Assembly (NCBI RefSeq): GCF_000423125.1
Contig: NZ_AUHJ01000020.1
Location: forward strand, 1-52,962
Length of the DNA stretch: 52,962 bases
Direction: 5' to 3'
Origin: Haliea salexigens DSM 19537
GTDB taxonomy: Bacteria > Pseudomonadota > Gammaproteobacteria > Pseudomonadales > Halieaceae
Translations under genes and position numbers: made by a program
Notes under the pieces: model-generated
Told to the model about the DNA's origin: nothing
The model's database searches: none
What the model saw: the letters and a program-made list of their open reading frames with translations, nothing else
Shown: piece after piece, positions 7,867 through 17,362 of the stretch
Position numbering within the stretch: the first letter of the stretch is position 1
How the letters are laid out: the number at the start of each line of letters is the position of its first letter

Positions 7867-9636
7867 CTACTCCAATTGCAACAGGGTGGCCAGCCCGGAA
7901 TCTCGGTGTACACGCTGCGTTACGGCAGCAGACCATACGGACTCGCTCGCGACGACCTCCAGCGCATTGCGTGCACGGGTGATCGCTGTATACAGCAATT
8001 CACGTGTCAGGCCTGCACTCGCCTGCTCAGGCAACACGAGAGCCACACGATCAAATTCAGACCCCTGCGTTTTGTGAATGGTCATCGCGTACACCAACTC
8101 GTGCTCGGGCAGCCGCCCCGGCGCCATGGGCCGAAACCCCCCGGCCACGGGAAACCAGGCCAGCAGCTGTCCGTCATCGTCTGGCCAGAGCAGACCAACA
8201 TCGCCGTTGTACAAACCAAGGTCGTGGTGGTTGCGAGTGATCATGATGGGCTTGCCGCGGTAGTGCGCCAACCCCCCCGGGTTCATGCGCGCCAGTGCCA
8301 GGCGGTTGATCGCCTCCACGCCCCAGGGGCCGCCGCGCGCCGGGCACAGAATACGGAACCGCTGCAGGGCCTGGAAGGCCTCATCAAGGCAGCGTGCTTC
8401 CGCAATCGGCCTGTAGTGGGTATCGAGCCAGCGCGTGACAGCTGCCGCGCTGCGCGTCCTGTCCTGCAAGGCCAGCACGTCGCCGGCTGTGGCGAGCGTC
8501 TGTAAACTCCCGGCGCCGTCACCGGCGAGTACCTGCCGCGCCAGCTCGCCGATGCCGCCGCTGGCGTCGAACCGACGGCTCTGGCGCAGCGTGGTCAGGT
8601 AGTCCGCTTCCACGGCACCCGGCTCCGCGGCATCCAGCGTGACGCCAAGCCCGGCGAGCGCCGCCAGGCGTTGCGCGCTGTAATCACAAGGAGCAAGCGC
8701 GGCCAGGTCGGCCAGCACGGAGCCGGCCGCCACGGAAGGCAGCTGGTCGGGGTCGCCCAACAGTATGACGCGACAGCGCGCAGGCAGCGCCTGAAACAGA
8801 CGGGTCATCAGTGGCAGGTCGACCATGGAAGCCTCGTCCACCACCAGAATATCCAGTTGCAGCGGGTTGCTGGCATTGTGCCGAAAGCCCGGGCTGTTGC
8901 GCATAACGCCCAACAGACGGTGCAGGGTGATGCCGCTATCTGGGATGGCACTTAACACGGCCGCAGGCACCAGGCCCGCGAGTTCGATACGCGCCGCCGC
9001 GATGGACTCGGCGAGCCGCTGTGCAGCCTTGCCGGTCGGCGCCGCCATGCGAATGACCAGAGGCAGGTCGTGCTCTGTGGACAGGCAGGTGATCAGACAG
9101 GCAAGCAGCCGGGTCACGGTGTAGGTTTTGCCGGTACCCGGCCCACCCGCAACCACCGTGAACGCCTGCAACAGGGCATTTGCCGCCGCCACCTTCTGCC
9201 AGTCCGGTGGCTCGCCGGCTGTGCGCCGAGGAAACAGCGTGTCCAGCACCGCGCGAGCCCGTTCCAGATCCGCCACCGGCGACGGCTGCAGGCGCGGACG
9301 CAGGGCCTCCGCCAGGTTCTGCTCGAACTGCCAGTAGCGGCGCAGGTACAAGCGCTGCCCGTCCAGCACCAGCGGCGTGTTGCGGCCCGGCTCCAGCGGC
9401 AGCGCCGCCAGCTGCTGTAACCAGTCATCCAGTGACGGCAAGGTCCCGCCCGCGGCTGAACCAGCCACGCCGCGCCCCGCCCAATCCGGCAGGAACAGGC
9501 AGCTGTGCCCTTCCTGCAAAGCCTGGCTAATGGCCATGACGGTGAGCGTGAACCAGTCGGCCTCGCAGCCATAAAATCGGCACAGCGCCTGCGCCAGGGC
9601 GCGGTCGAGGCCAGCGCCTTCACCAGAGACATTCAT
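7867..9636 (-). CDS. recD: Exodeoxyribonuclease V subunit alpha, RecD helicase
   Basis: The 589-residue product carries all superfamily 1B helicase motifs: Walker A GGPGTGKTYTV near residue 163, motif II VVDEASMVD, motif III LLGDPDQLPSVAAGS, motif V MTIHKTQGSEFDRV and motif VI LLYTAITRAR. RecD is the fast 5'-to-3' motor of the RecBCD complex, which processes double-strand breaks and loads RecA at Chi sites. The ATG overlaps the recB TGA by four bases (ATGA), indicating translational coupling. Length is close to the usual 600 or so residues. It is the last gene of the operon; a decayed transporter gene lies beyond its 3' end. Confidence 0.97.
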   Translation of the reverse strand: MNVSGEGAGLDRALAQALCRFYGCEADWFTLTVMAISQALQEGHSCLFLPDWAGRGVAGSAAGGTLPSLDDWLQQLAALPLEPGRNTPLVLDGQRLYLRRYWQFEQNLAEALRPRLQPSPVADLERARAVLDTLFPRRTAGEPPDWQKVAAANALLQAFTVVAGGPGTGKTYTVTRLLACLITCLSTEHDLPLVIRMAAPTGKAAQRLAESIAAARIELAGLVPAAVLSAIPDSGITLHRLLGVMRNSPGFRHNASNPLQLDILVVDEASMVDLPLMTRLFQALPARCRVILLGDPDQLPSVAAGSVLADLAALAPCDYSAQRLAALAGLGVTLDAAEPGAVEADYLTTLRQSRRFDASGGIGELARQVLAGDGAGSLQTLATAGDVLALQDRTRSAAAVTRWLDTHYRPIAEARCLDEAFQALQRFRILCPARGGPWGVEAINRLALARMNPGGLAHYRGKPIMITRNHHDLGLYNGDVGLLWPDDDGQLLAWFPVAGGFRPMAPGRLPEHELVYAMTIHKTQGSEFDRVALVLPEQASAGLTRELLYTAITRARNALEVVASESVWSAAVTQRVHRDSGLATLLQLE

Positions 9637-12600
9637 GCGCTGGTCTCCCGCGCCTGGAAAAACGCATCGAGGGCCGCCAGCGCCTCCAGGTCCACAGCGC
9701 TGTGGTAAACCCCGGTATCGCCCTGCGGGTGCAAACCGCGCAGATAGAGATAGTGCACCCCGCCCAAATGCTGTGCCGGGTCGTAGTCCGGCAGGCGGGT
9801 ACGCAGATAACGGTGCAGCGCCAGCGTGTACAGGAGGTACTGCAGGTCGTAGACGTTTTGCTGCACATCCGCCGCGAGCGCAGCCGCGCCGTAGTCACCG
9901 AGGCGGTTACCCAGGAACGTCGACTTGTAGTCGACCACGTAATAGCGATTCTCCCAGGCATACACGAGGTCGATGTAGCCGTGCATCATGCCCTTGAGCC
10001 GAACCGGGGCCGGCAGCGGCGCCTCGCTACCCTTGCGGTGGCGCGTGAGGATGCGCCCCAGCGCATCGGGGTCGTCAGAACCCTGCATGGGAAAGTAGAA
10101 TTCCACTTCACGCAGGGTGGTGTGGTGCGCAAGGTCCGCAAGGCGCGCGCCACTGGGCAGCGGTGCCGTGAGCTGCTGCGTCAACCACTGCGTTAGCGCC
10201 GTGCGCCAATCGGCCTGCCCGAGCAACAAATTGGGGTAGCGGCGCTCCGCCTGGTCCAGTGCCTGCTCGAAGTCCGGATGCTGAAAATCCAGGTGCTCCA
10301 GCACGTCATGCAACAGGTTGCCCGCCTCCGCACCGCGGCGCAGCGCAAAGCGCAGCTCGCCAGCAGCTGGCACTGAAGGGTCTGCTAGCGGGGCCGCGGC
10401 ACCGTCACGATCCGGTGTCGATAACCCGCCGTGGCGCACATTGCGAGTCAGCGCCGAGAATGACGACAGCCACCAGTCGCGCTCAATGCGCCCGGTAAAG
10501 CGCGCCGGCGTCAGGACCGCTGCCGGTGCGGCTGTTGCGGCAACCGCGGGCGCTGACCCGGGCGCGTCCAGCAGCAGGCTCGTGCAGTCACCGGCGGCAG
10601 CCATGTCCTCCACCTGGTTTTGCAACGCTTCCCAACTCACGGCGCTGAGGCAACGCGCCAGCGGCGAAGTGCGCAGGCTGGTAAATGCCGCCGCCATCAG
10701 GTAAACCCGGCGCACGCCGCGCGTCGCCCCGACATACAGCAAGCGTATATCCTCTGCGGCCTGTTCTTCCCGGTAATACGCCAGTTCCTGCTCCGTGGGT
10801 TCGAGCGCGTGCCGGGCACTGAAGTCATCCCGCTGGTGGTAGCGTACAATACCCGGTCGCTGGCGCCCTTCGTCCCGCCCATAACTGACAAAGGGCAGGA
10901 ACACGACCGGGTACTCCAACCCCTTGGCGCCGTGCAGCGTAACCAGGCGAATCAGCTTGCCATCACTCTCCAGGCGCAGCTGCTGGATTTCCGTTCCGCT
11001 ACTGCCGTCGGCCTCCAGCCGCGCAGTTGCAAACCAGTGCAGCAGTGCTTCCGGTTGGCGGTGATGCTGACTGGCCGCCTGCAGCAACTCCAGCAGGTGC
11101 AGACTGTTGGTGAGCGTGCGTTCATGCCGGGCAGGCAACGGCTGCAGGTGGCGCTGGTACAACCCGAGGGCCATTTTCATGAAACCCTGGCCAAACCACT
11201 GTTGGCGCAGAGCCGCCAACTCGGCACAGGCCGCAGCCCAGAGGTGCTCGTCCTGGCGCAGCGCATACAGTGCCGCGGTGTCGTAACCCAGCCAGGGCGT
11301 AGCGAGCGCAGCGACCAGCAGCTGATCGTCTTCCAGGTGCAGAATGCCCTGCAGCGCCTGTTGCAGGCTAGCCGCCTCCTCGCTGTTGAACACATTGTCC
11401 GAGGCGCTGAGGTACACGGCGTCCAGCCCCACCTCGCGCAGCGCGTTCTGCATCGCCGTTGCTTCAAAGCGGTCGCGCACCAGAATGGCAATATCCGCCG
11501 GCGACAGTGCCACGCCGTCCACACACGCCTCACCCAGCAGGCGCGCAATTTCCCGCGCGGACCAGCGCGCCAGATGTTGCTGCCCTGCCCGGGTATAGCC
11601 TGTACCTCGCTTGTCGGTACCGGCCAGGGCCGGGTCCGGGGGCAACAGGCACCATTGGAAACTGCCCCGCGGGGCCGGGTCCTGCAGGCCCGCAAGCTCG
11701 GCACGCCCCGCCTGTACCGGGTGGTAGTCGATACCGAAGCCGAACACGTCAGCTCCCGTTGCTGCGGACAGCTCGCGACCGTAGAAGAGGCGGTTATAGC
11801 CGCGGATGACGCCTGCCGTGGAGCGGTAGTTGGTGTCCATCACCCACTGCGTATCGGCATCCTCGCGCGCCTGCAGATAGGCAAACACGTCGCCGCCCCG
11901 AAAGCCGTAAATGGCCTGCTTCGGGTCACCGATCATGCACAGCAAGGGTGCCGGCTGCAGGTCGCTGCGATAGATCGCATTGAGGATGTCGTATTGCTCG
12001 GGGTCCGTGTCCTGAAACTCATCCACCAGCGCCACGGGGTACTGCTGCAGCAGAGCCGCCGCCAGTGCCGGGCCTTGCTGCACATCCTGCAGCCGCAGCC
12101 GCAGCCGCGACACCAGGTCGCTGAAATCCAGCTGGTCCAGTCGATCCTTGGCCTCGGCCAGGTGTTTGCGGGCGTAGTCGATCCCGGCCTGCGCCAGGGC
12201 GGCCCGATGCGCGCGCAGCGCTGCGGGCAGCTGCTGCATCAGCGCGTAGAGCGCCGGCATACGCGTCTGCTTGGCGTCGGTATTCACGTAGGTTTTTGGC
12301 GCCAGTATCGACGCCAGCTGCGCCACTGGCGCTGCCTGCCAATCGGCTTCCAGTGCCATGCTGAGCGCATCCAGCACGGACTCGGCCTCCGCCCGCATAT
12401 GTGCCGAACGCCGTTTGGCAACATCAAGGTCGTGAAAGGCCTTTGACTCTTCGGGCCAGGCCGCACGCAGGTCACGCCAGACGGTGCCCAGGTCCGGCAT
12501 CGCCGGCGCCTGCACCGGCTCCGTGCCGGCAATGACGCGCCCCCAGCTGGCAAAGAACGCCTCCGGACCACTCCACAACGCGTAAAGGTCCACAAACCCG

Positions 12601-13085
12601 GCCTCCTGACTTTGCTGCCGGTACCAGTCCTGCAGTGCCTCCAGAATCAGGCTGCGTGTCTGGGCCTCCATATCCGCGTGAAAGCTGATACCGCTGCGAA
12701 ACGCCTGCTGTGTCAATGCGCGTTTGCAGAAGCCGTGGATGGTGAATATCGCTGCTTCGTCCATATCCAGCAGGGCACGGCGCAGCAGCGCTCGCGCTCT
12801 GGCAGCGGGCTGTTGCGCATGCAGGTGAGTAAAGAAAGGCTCTGTGCTGCCGGCATCCCAGCCCTCGAGCGCGCTGTTGATCGCCTGAGCGAGACGCCCC
12901 TTCAACTCCGCCGTGGCCGCGCGGGTAAAGGTCATGACCAGAATCTGCTGCACGGGCAGTTCCCGCTCCACCAGCAAGCGCAGGAAAAGACGGGCGATAT
13001 TGAACGTCTTGCCGGTACCGGCGCTGGCTTCGATCAGCTGGCGCCCGTGCAGCGGCAGCGTATGGGCGCACAAGGGCTCAGTCAC
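9633..13085 (-). CDS. recB: Exodeoxyribonuclease V subunit beta, RecB helicase-nuclease
   Basis: With the GTG start at 13085 the product is 1150 residues and begins MTEPLCAHTLPLHGRQLIEA. Walker A (ASAGTGKTF) follows at about residue 20, then the 1A motif QILVMTFTRAATAELKGR. Motif II reads VALVDEFQDTDPEQYDIL, motif III IGDPKQAIYGFRGGDVFAY and motif V LVTLHGAKGLEYPVVFLP. The C-terminal nuclease domain has GYIDLVYAWENRYYVVDYKS near residue 1050, with the metal-binding Asp and catalytic Lys. The GTG lies inside the end of recC (eight-base overlap). The longer frame reaching 13217 lies wholly within recC and lacks RecB-like sequence, so it is rejected. Confidence 0.96.
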   Translation of the reverse strand: MTEPLCAHTLPLHGRQLIEASAGTGKTFNIARLFLRLLVERELPVQQILVMTFTRAATAELKGRLAQAINSALEGWDAGSTEPFFTHLHAQQPAARARALLRRALLDMDEAAIFTIHGFCKRALTQQAFRSGISFHADMEAQTRSLILEALQDWYRQQSQEAGFVDLYALWSGPEAFFASWGRVIAGTEPVQAPAMPDLGTVWRDLRAAWPEESKAFHDLDVAKRRSAHMRAEAESVLDALSMALEADWQAAPVAQLASILAPKTYVNTDAKQTRMPALYALMQQLPAALRAHRAALAQAGIDYARKHLAEAKDRLDQLDFSDLVSRLRLRLQDVQQGPALAAALLQQYPVALVDEFQDTDPEQYDILNAIYRSDLQPAPLLCMIGDPKQAIYGFRGGDVFAYLQAREDADTQWVMDTNYRSTAGVIRGYNRLFYGRELSAATGADVFGFGIDYHPVQAGRAELAGLQDPAPRGSFQWCLLPPDPALAGTDKRGTGYTRAGQQHLARWSAREIARLLGEACVDGVALSPADIAILVRDRFEATAMQNALREVGLDAVYLSASDNVFNSEEAASLQQALQGILHLEDDQLLVAALATPWLGYDTAALYALRQDEHLWAAACAELAALRQQWFGQGFMKMALGLYQRHLQPLPARHERTLTNSLHLLELLQAASQHHRQPEALLHWFATARLEADGSSGTEIQQLRLESDGKLIRLVTLHGAKGLEYPVVFLPFVSYGRDEGRQRPGIVRYHQRDDFSARHALEPTEQELAYYREEQAAEDIRLLYVGATRGVRRVYLMAAAFTSLRTSPLARCLSAVSWEALQNQVEDMAAAGDCTSLLLDAPGSAPAVAATAAPAAVLTPARFTGRIERDWWLSSFSALTRNVRHGGLSTPDRDGAAAPLADPSVPAAGELRFALRRGAEAGNLLHDVLEHLDFQHPDFEQALDQAERRYPNLLLGQADWRTALTQWLTQQLTAPLPSGARLADLAHHTTLREVEFYFPMQGSDDPDALGRILTRHRKGSEAPLPAPVRLKGMMHGYIDLVYAWENRYYVVDYKSTFLGNRLGDYGAAALAADVQQNVYDLQYLLYTLALHRYLRTRLPDYDPAQHLGGVHYLYLRGLHPQGDTGVYHSAVDLEALAALDAFFQARETSA

Positions 13086-16000
13086 CGGCGGCCTCCAGCG
13101 CAATCTCGTTGTGCTCGATGTGTTCGAGCATGGGCCCATACAAGGGCAGCAGTTGCGCCTGTAGCGTTTGTGCGTCCGGCGGCTCGGGCCAGAACCAGGC
13201 GTGCCAGGGATCTTCACTCAAGCCGGCGCGATGGTAGTCGCCCAGCCACAGCGCGGGGAAGCGAGCCTGAACGAAATCGTCCTCCGCTGCCGCCATACCC
13301 AGGCTGCCATGCAGCGGCAGGGGTGTGGTCAAACTCTGCTGCCACAACGCGCACCAGTCAGCCAGCAGCGCCTGGGCCTGCTCCCGGGGCAGCGACGCCG
13401 CATGCAGTTCCAGCACGCCACCGTCCTTGCCGCGAAAGCAGCCCAGAGTGTCGGCGGGGGCCAGGCTGTTGGCCAGCAGATGATGCAACCAGAGGGTGAG
13501 GTAGTCCCTGGCCTTCGGGTTCGCCAGGCGGGCAAACAGAAGGTCTCCCTGCACCCCGCGGGGCAAGGAGGCCGTGAGCTGCAGGCCGTGCATGTCCAAT
13601 GCCACGGCTTCGCCCGCGGGCGGTGCCGAGTGCGCTTGCAAATACTGCACGAAACCACCTGCCTGTTCGCGCCATGTGTCGATCTGTGCCGCGGTCATTG
13701 TGTGTGCCGGCAGGCGACCGGACAACCGTTCCCGCCGCAACGCTTCATCCAGCCCCGCATGATCGCCGGCCCACAGGCGTTCAACAATAAGCTGTTGCAC
13801 GCGGTAACGGTCCAGGTGGCTGCTGACAAAGGGTTCACTGTCGCTGAGTTCGGCTGTGGCCGCGCGGCCCGGTGCAAGGCCCAGGCGCTGTTCGGCAAAA
13901 TAGCGTGCGGGGTGTTCCAGCGCTTTTACCAGCGCGAGGAGTGGCAGCACCTCGGGACGTGTCTCCGGCGGCGGCAAGGTCACTGTGCGCACGGGCGCCG
14001 CCAGCGGTGCGGCGAGGCGCTGCCAGTGGGGATCGAAGGTGCGCAACGCCCCTGCATAATTCTGTGCGCTGAAAGGCTGCAGCGGCAGCGTCCACAGGTC
14101 TTCACGCTCCCAGGCAGACGATGCCTCCAGGTAGCGGCACAGTTCTTCGAGCACCAGCGACGGCTGGCGTTCGCTGTTGTTGCGCACATCCCGGCCCTGG
14201 TAGCTGAGGTAGAGGGCATCGCGGGCGGAAACCAGCGCTTCCAGAAACAGGTAGCGATCGTCGCCGCGGCGCGAACGGTCTCCGGCACGCGGGCGGTCCT
14301 GCGCCATCAGGTCGAAGCCCAGAGGCGGACGCTGGCGGGGGAAATCGCCATCGTTCAGGCCCAGCACCGCCACCAGGCGAAAAGGAATAGAGCGCATGGG
14401 CACCATGGAGCATACGGTCACCTGCCCGGTGAGAAACTGACGCCCGGTGCGCGTGGGGCTCTGCAGGTTGCGCTGTAGCACATGGCGCACCACCACCAGC
14501 GGCAGCTCATCGGCGAAGCCCGCCGCCCGGGCCTGCTCACCCAATTCTTTGATGACGGCAATCAAATCCTCGTGCGCCGCGTCCAGCGCGCCGCCCTGGG
14601 CGAACAGGGCAAGCCGCAGGCGCTCGTGCAGAAATGCCTGCCAGTCGGCGATACCGCGCGCCTGAGCGAGGTCATCGCGCAGCGCTTGCAAGGCACCGAT
14701 AAACGCACAAAGGCGCCCCAGCAGCAGGGCATCCGCGCCCTCCACCTGCGGCAGCAGCAAGCGCTCGGCGAGCACCACTTCCTCGTCGCCCCAGGCGAAG
14801 CCCAGTAACAGGCGCTCCAGGCCCTGGGCCCAGGTGAAATCATCACCCGCCACACCGGGCGCCCACGCCTGCCGATGCGCCCCATCCAGGCCCCAGTGCA
14901 CGGCGGCGGTCTGCAGCCAGTGGCCGATACGCACCAGCTCCGCTGGCGTGACACCCACACACTGCTGGATTGCCGGCACCTGCAACCAGCCCAGCACCTG
15001 GCTTACCTGCAGGCGCGCGTCGGGCAGCTCCAGCAGGGCCAGGAAGGCGGCAATCGTGGGGTCGGCGTCCCCCGGATTACGGTCGGCAATCGAGCAGGGA
15101 AGCGGCGGTACATCGTCGCCCAGCCCTTCATAGCGGCCCGCGAATACAGCCTCCACAAAGGGCGCGTAGTCCTCCACGTTCGGGCACAGCACCACCACAT
15201 CGCGGGGCTTGAGGCTGGGGTCAGCGTTGAACCGGTGCAACAGCCAGTCGTGTAGCCCCTGCACTTCGCGCAGTGCGCTGTGCGAGGTGGCGATGGTAAT
15301 CGAGTCATCGGAGGGCGCCGCCGGGTCCGCAGAGTCCTCGCTGACATGGCGGCCATCGCGTCCATCGACAAACTGCAGCATGTCGCGCTGCAGCTCCGCG
15401 AGCACCGTGCTGCCTTCAGGTTCCGCAAACAGCGCGGTCTCACTGTCGGCCCAGTCCGCCAGCAGGCGCACGAACTGCTGGCCCTGCTGCCCCAGGCTGG
15501 TGACCAGCGGGTTGCCCTCCTCCTCGAGAAAACCGGCATCGCTGTCGTGTGCATCCAGCCACTGGGCGCGACGACGGGCGACCTGGCGCTCACTCGCCGC
15601 CTCTTGCCAGAACTCGTTGCTGGGGTTCAGGTACAGGAGAAAAATATCGACACCCTGCTGGGCGGAAAGCGCCTGCAAAAACTCCAGCCACAGCGGTGCC
15701 AGGGAATTGACGCCGAACACGAAGAACCGTGCGGGCAGCCCCGGCACCGGCCGGGCGAGACGCCGCATGGCCTCGCGCAATAACGCCACCGGGTGGCCCG
15801 GCACCTCACGGGCCAGCATCCGCCACAGCAGGCCCTGCCAGTGCAGCGGCTCATTCGCGGCAGGCTCGCGCGTGCCGCGGGCACCGCGGTCCCACGCCTC
15901 AATCCAGTCCGGGCGGTACATCAGGTACTGCTCGTACAGGTCCGCGAGCTCTTCCGCCAATTGATAGCGGCGCAAGGGCTGTTGCCGCTCTGACTGCTGT

Positions 16001-16362
16001 TGCCAGTAGCGCGTGGGCTCAGCGAATGCCGGCTCCGCTGTCACTGCCGCGCGACCCAAGAGCTCGTGGATCCGCCAAACCAGCACCTCGCGCTGGTAGG
16101 GCGAGGTTTCGGGCACGACGTGCTCTCCCAGCACCGTGCGGATGAGCGTCCACATGAAGCGCACCGGCAGCGGAAACTGCAGGTTCATGGCGATGCCGCG
16201 CTGCGGATGCTGCGCCAGCTGCATGCTCAGCCAGTGTTGCATGCCCCGGTGCTGTACCAGAATGTGTTCGGGCGCCAGTGGCGCGGCAGCGGGCACGTTC
16301 AGCAGGGTGGCCAGCGCGCCGGCCAGGTGCTCAAGACGGTTGGAGGGGAAAACGTGGATCAT
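13078..16362 (-). CDS. recC: Exodeoxyribonuclease V subunit gamma, RecC
   Basis: The 1094-residue product starts MIHVFPSNRLEHLAGALATL, the usual RecC opening, and continues with the conserved ILVQHRGMQHWLSMQLAQ block. It also holds the inactive-helicase segment with FRLVAVLGLNDGDFPRQ and the PLGFDLMAQDRPRAGDRSRR region that precedes the Chi-recognition channel. RecC has no ATPase activity; it splits the duplex, reads Chi and scaffolds RecB and RecD. Length matches the family. The start ATG at 16360-16362 lies 14 bases after the stop of the PhyH-like gene, and its own stop overlaps the recB start, so all four genes probably form one transcript. Confidence 0.96.
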   Translation of the reverse strand: MIHVFPSNRLEHLAGALATLLNVPAAAPLAPEHILVQHRGMQHWLSMQLAQHPQRGIAMNLQFPLPVRFMWTLIRTVLGEHVVPETSPYQREVLVWRIHELLGRAAVTAEPAFAEPTRYWQQQSERQQPLRRYQLAEELADLYEQYLMYRPDWIEAWDRGARGTREPAANEPLHWQGLLWRMLAREVPGHPVALLREAMRRLARPVPGLPARFFVFGVNSLAPLWLEFLQALSAQQGVDIFLLYLNPSNEFWQEAASERQVARRRAQWLDAHDSDAGFLEEEGNPLVTSLGQQGQQFVRLLADWADSETALFAEPEGSTVLAELQRDMLQFVDGRDGRHVSEDSADPAAPSDDSITIATSHSALREVQGLHDWLLHRFNADPSLKPRDVVVLCPNVEDYAPFVEAVFAGRYEGLGDDVPPLPCSIADRNPGDADPTIAAFLALLELPDARLQVSQVLGWLQVPAIQQCVGVTPAELVRIGHWLQTAAVHWGLDGAHRQAWAPGVAGDDFTWAQGLERLLLGFAWGDEEVVLAERLLLPQVEGADALLLGRLCAFIGALQALRDDLAQARGIADWQAFLHERLRLALFAQGGALDAAHEDLIAVIKELGEQARAAGFADELPLVVVRHVLQRNLQSPTRTGRQFLTGQVTVCSMVPMRSIPFRLVAVLGLNDGDFPRQRPPLGFDLMAQDRPRAGDRSRRGDDRYLFLEALVSARDALYLSYQGRDVRNNSERQPSLVLEELCRYLEASSAWEREDLWTLPLQPFSAQNYAGALRTFDPHWQRLAAPLAAPVRTVTLPPPETRPEVLPLLALVKALEHPARYFAEQRLGLAPGRAATAELSDSEPFVSSHLDRYRVQQLIVERLWAGDHAGLDEALRRERLSGRLPAHTMTAAQIDTWREQAGGFVQYLQAHSAPPAGEAVALDMHGLQLTASLPRGVQGDLLFARLANPKARDYLTLWLHHLLANSLAPADTLGCFRGKDGGVLELHAASLPREQAQALLADWCALWQQSLTTPLPLHGSLGMAAAEDDFVQARFPALWLGDYHRAGLSEDPWHAWFWPEPPDAQTLQAQLLPLYGPMLEHIEHNEIALEAAGD

Positions 16363-16376
16363 GCCCGCCCGAACCC

Positions 16377-17219
16377 TCAGCTTTCACGCGCCACGGGCGC
16401 CACAAACCCCGGCTCTAGCGCCCGTCGCGGGTGGTACGCGGTCACCTGCCCCATGAACGGGGGGTGGATGGAATACCCCAGCAGCGACTGCAGCTGCGGC
16501 GACATGTCGCGTACCTGGACAGGCGGAACGCCGAGAAAGAAATTCTCCTGGGGCCGCGCCCAGGGCTGGCAATACTGGTTGGAAAAGGCCCGGCGCGTTC
16601 CCGGGCTCACGTTGGCACCACCGCGATGCAACAGCGTACCGGCAAACACCAGGCAGCTGCCAGCGCGCAGGGTTACGCTGCGCGCCTGGGCCGCAACGCG
16701 CTGCTCCAGCGCCTGCCCCGTCTGCTCATCACCCTGCAGATAAGCCCCCGCCAATTCTTCGTCCGACCAGCGGTGGCTGCCGGGAATCACCTGGGTGCCA
16801 CCATTTTCGACAGTGAAGTCCTCCACCGCAACGATCGTGGACAGGCTGATCATGGGCCTGGGGCGCGGCACCGTGTAGAAGGCATCATCCGTGTGCCAGG
16901 GCTGTGCGGTTTCTCCCGGGCCGATGACAATCGCCTGACTGGCGGTCAGCAGGTAGTTCGGCAGCAGATGTGCCGCGCACAGCGCGAGAACACGCGGGTC
17001 TTCGACGATGTCCTGGAACACCTTGTCCCGCGCAACGAGTGTGTAGATGCGCTCGGTGGACTGCCCCTCAAACGTATTGCGCCCCCGATGGCCACCCAGC
17101 CACTGGTCAAAGAGGCCATTGACGCGCTGCAACTGGGCCGCGGACAGGAAGTCCGGCAGGAGGGTGTACCCTTGCTGTGCCAGCTCGGCACAATGCAGTT
17201 TGAGGGCGGCGGAATCCAT
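16377..17219 (-). CDS. Phytanoyl-CoA dioxygenase (PhyH) family protein
   Basis: The 280-residue product has the double-stranded beta-helix signature of Fe(II)/2-oxoglutarate dioxygenases in the PhyH family. The iron-binding HxD is in AQPWHTDDAFYTV (about residue 108-112). The distal His is in GTLLHRGGANVSPGTRRAFS, which also supplies the Arg expected to hold 2-oxoglutarate. Sequence between them (VENGGTQVIPGSHRW) is typical of the family. Such enzymes hydroxylate diverse small molecules, so the substrate is open. It is the first gene of the recCBD transcript, only 14 bases before recC. This is an odd pairing that may simply reflect shared transcription. Confidence 0.88.
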   Translation of the reverse strand: MDSAALKLHCAELAQQGYTLLPDFLSAAQLQRVNGLFDQWLGGHRGRNTFEGQSTERIYTLVARDKVFQDIVEDPRVLALCAAHLLPNYLLTASQAIVIGPGETAQPWHTDDAFYTVPRPRPMISLSTIVAVEDFTVENGGTQVIPGSHRWSDEELAGAYLQGDEQTGQALEQRVAAQARSVTLRAGSCLVFAGTLLHRGGANVSPGTRRAFSNQYCQPWARPQENFFLGVPPVQVRDMSPQLQSLLGYSIHPPFMGQVTAYHPRRALEPGFVAPVARES

Positions 17220-17362
17220 GGTCGGGGGGCTCGCTTGACAGGGAGTTGACCCGCCAGCGTAGCCGCGTTAGCGGCATTTGCAAAGGCATGTGATGCGCGA
17301 CTACCCATTCCCGCCCCGCTTGCTTACCATGTACGGTCCGGCTGACGAGCAACACCGCCTTC

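Noticed and set aside
10620-12446. A 608-codon plus-strand open frame antisense to recB
   Set aside because: RecB helicase motifs cover the same DNA on the other strand; the antisense product shows no recognisable domain and no RBS.
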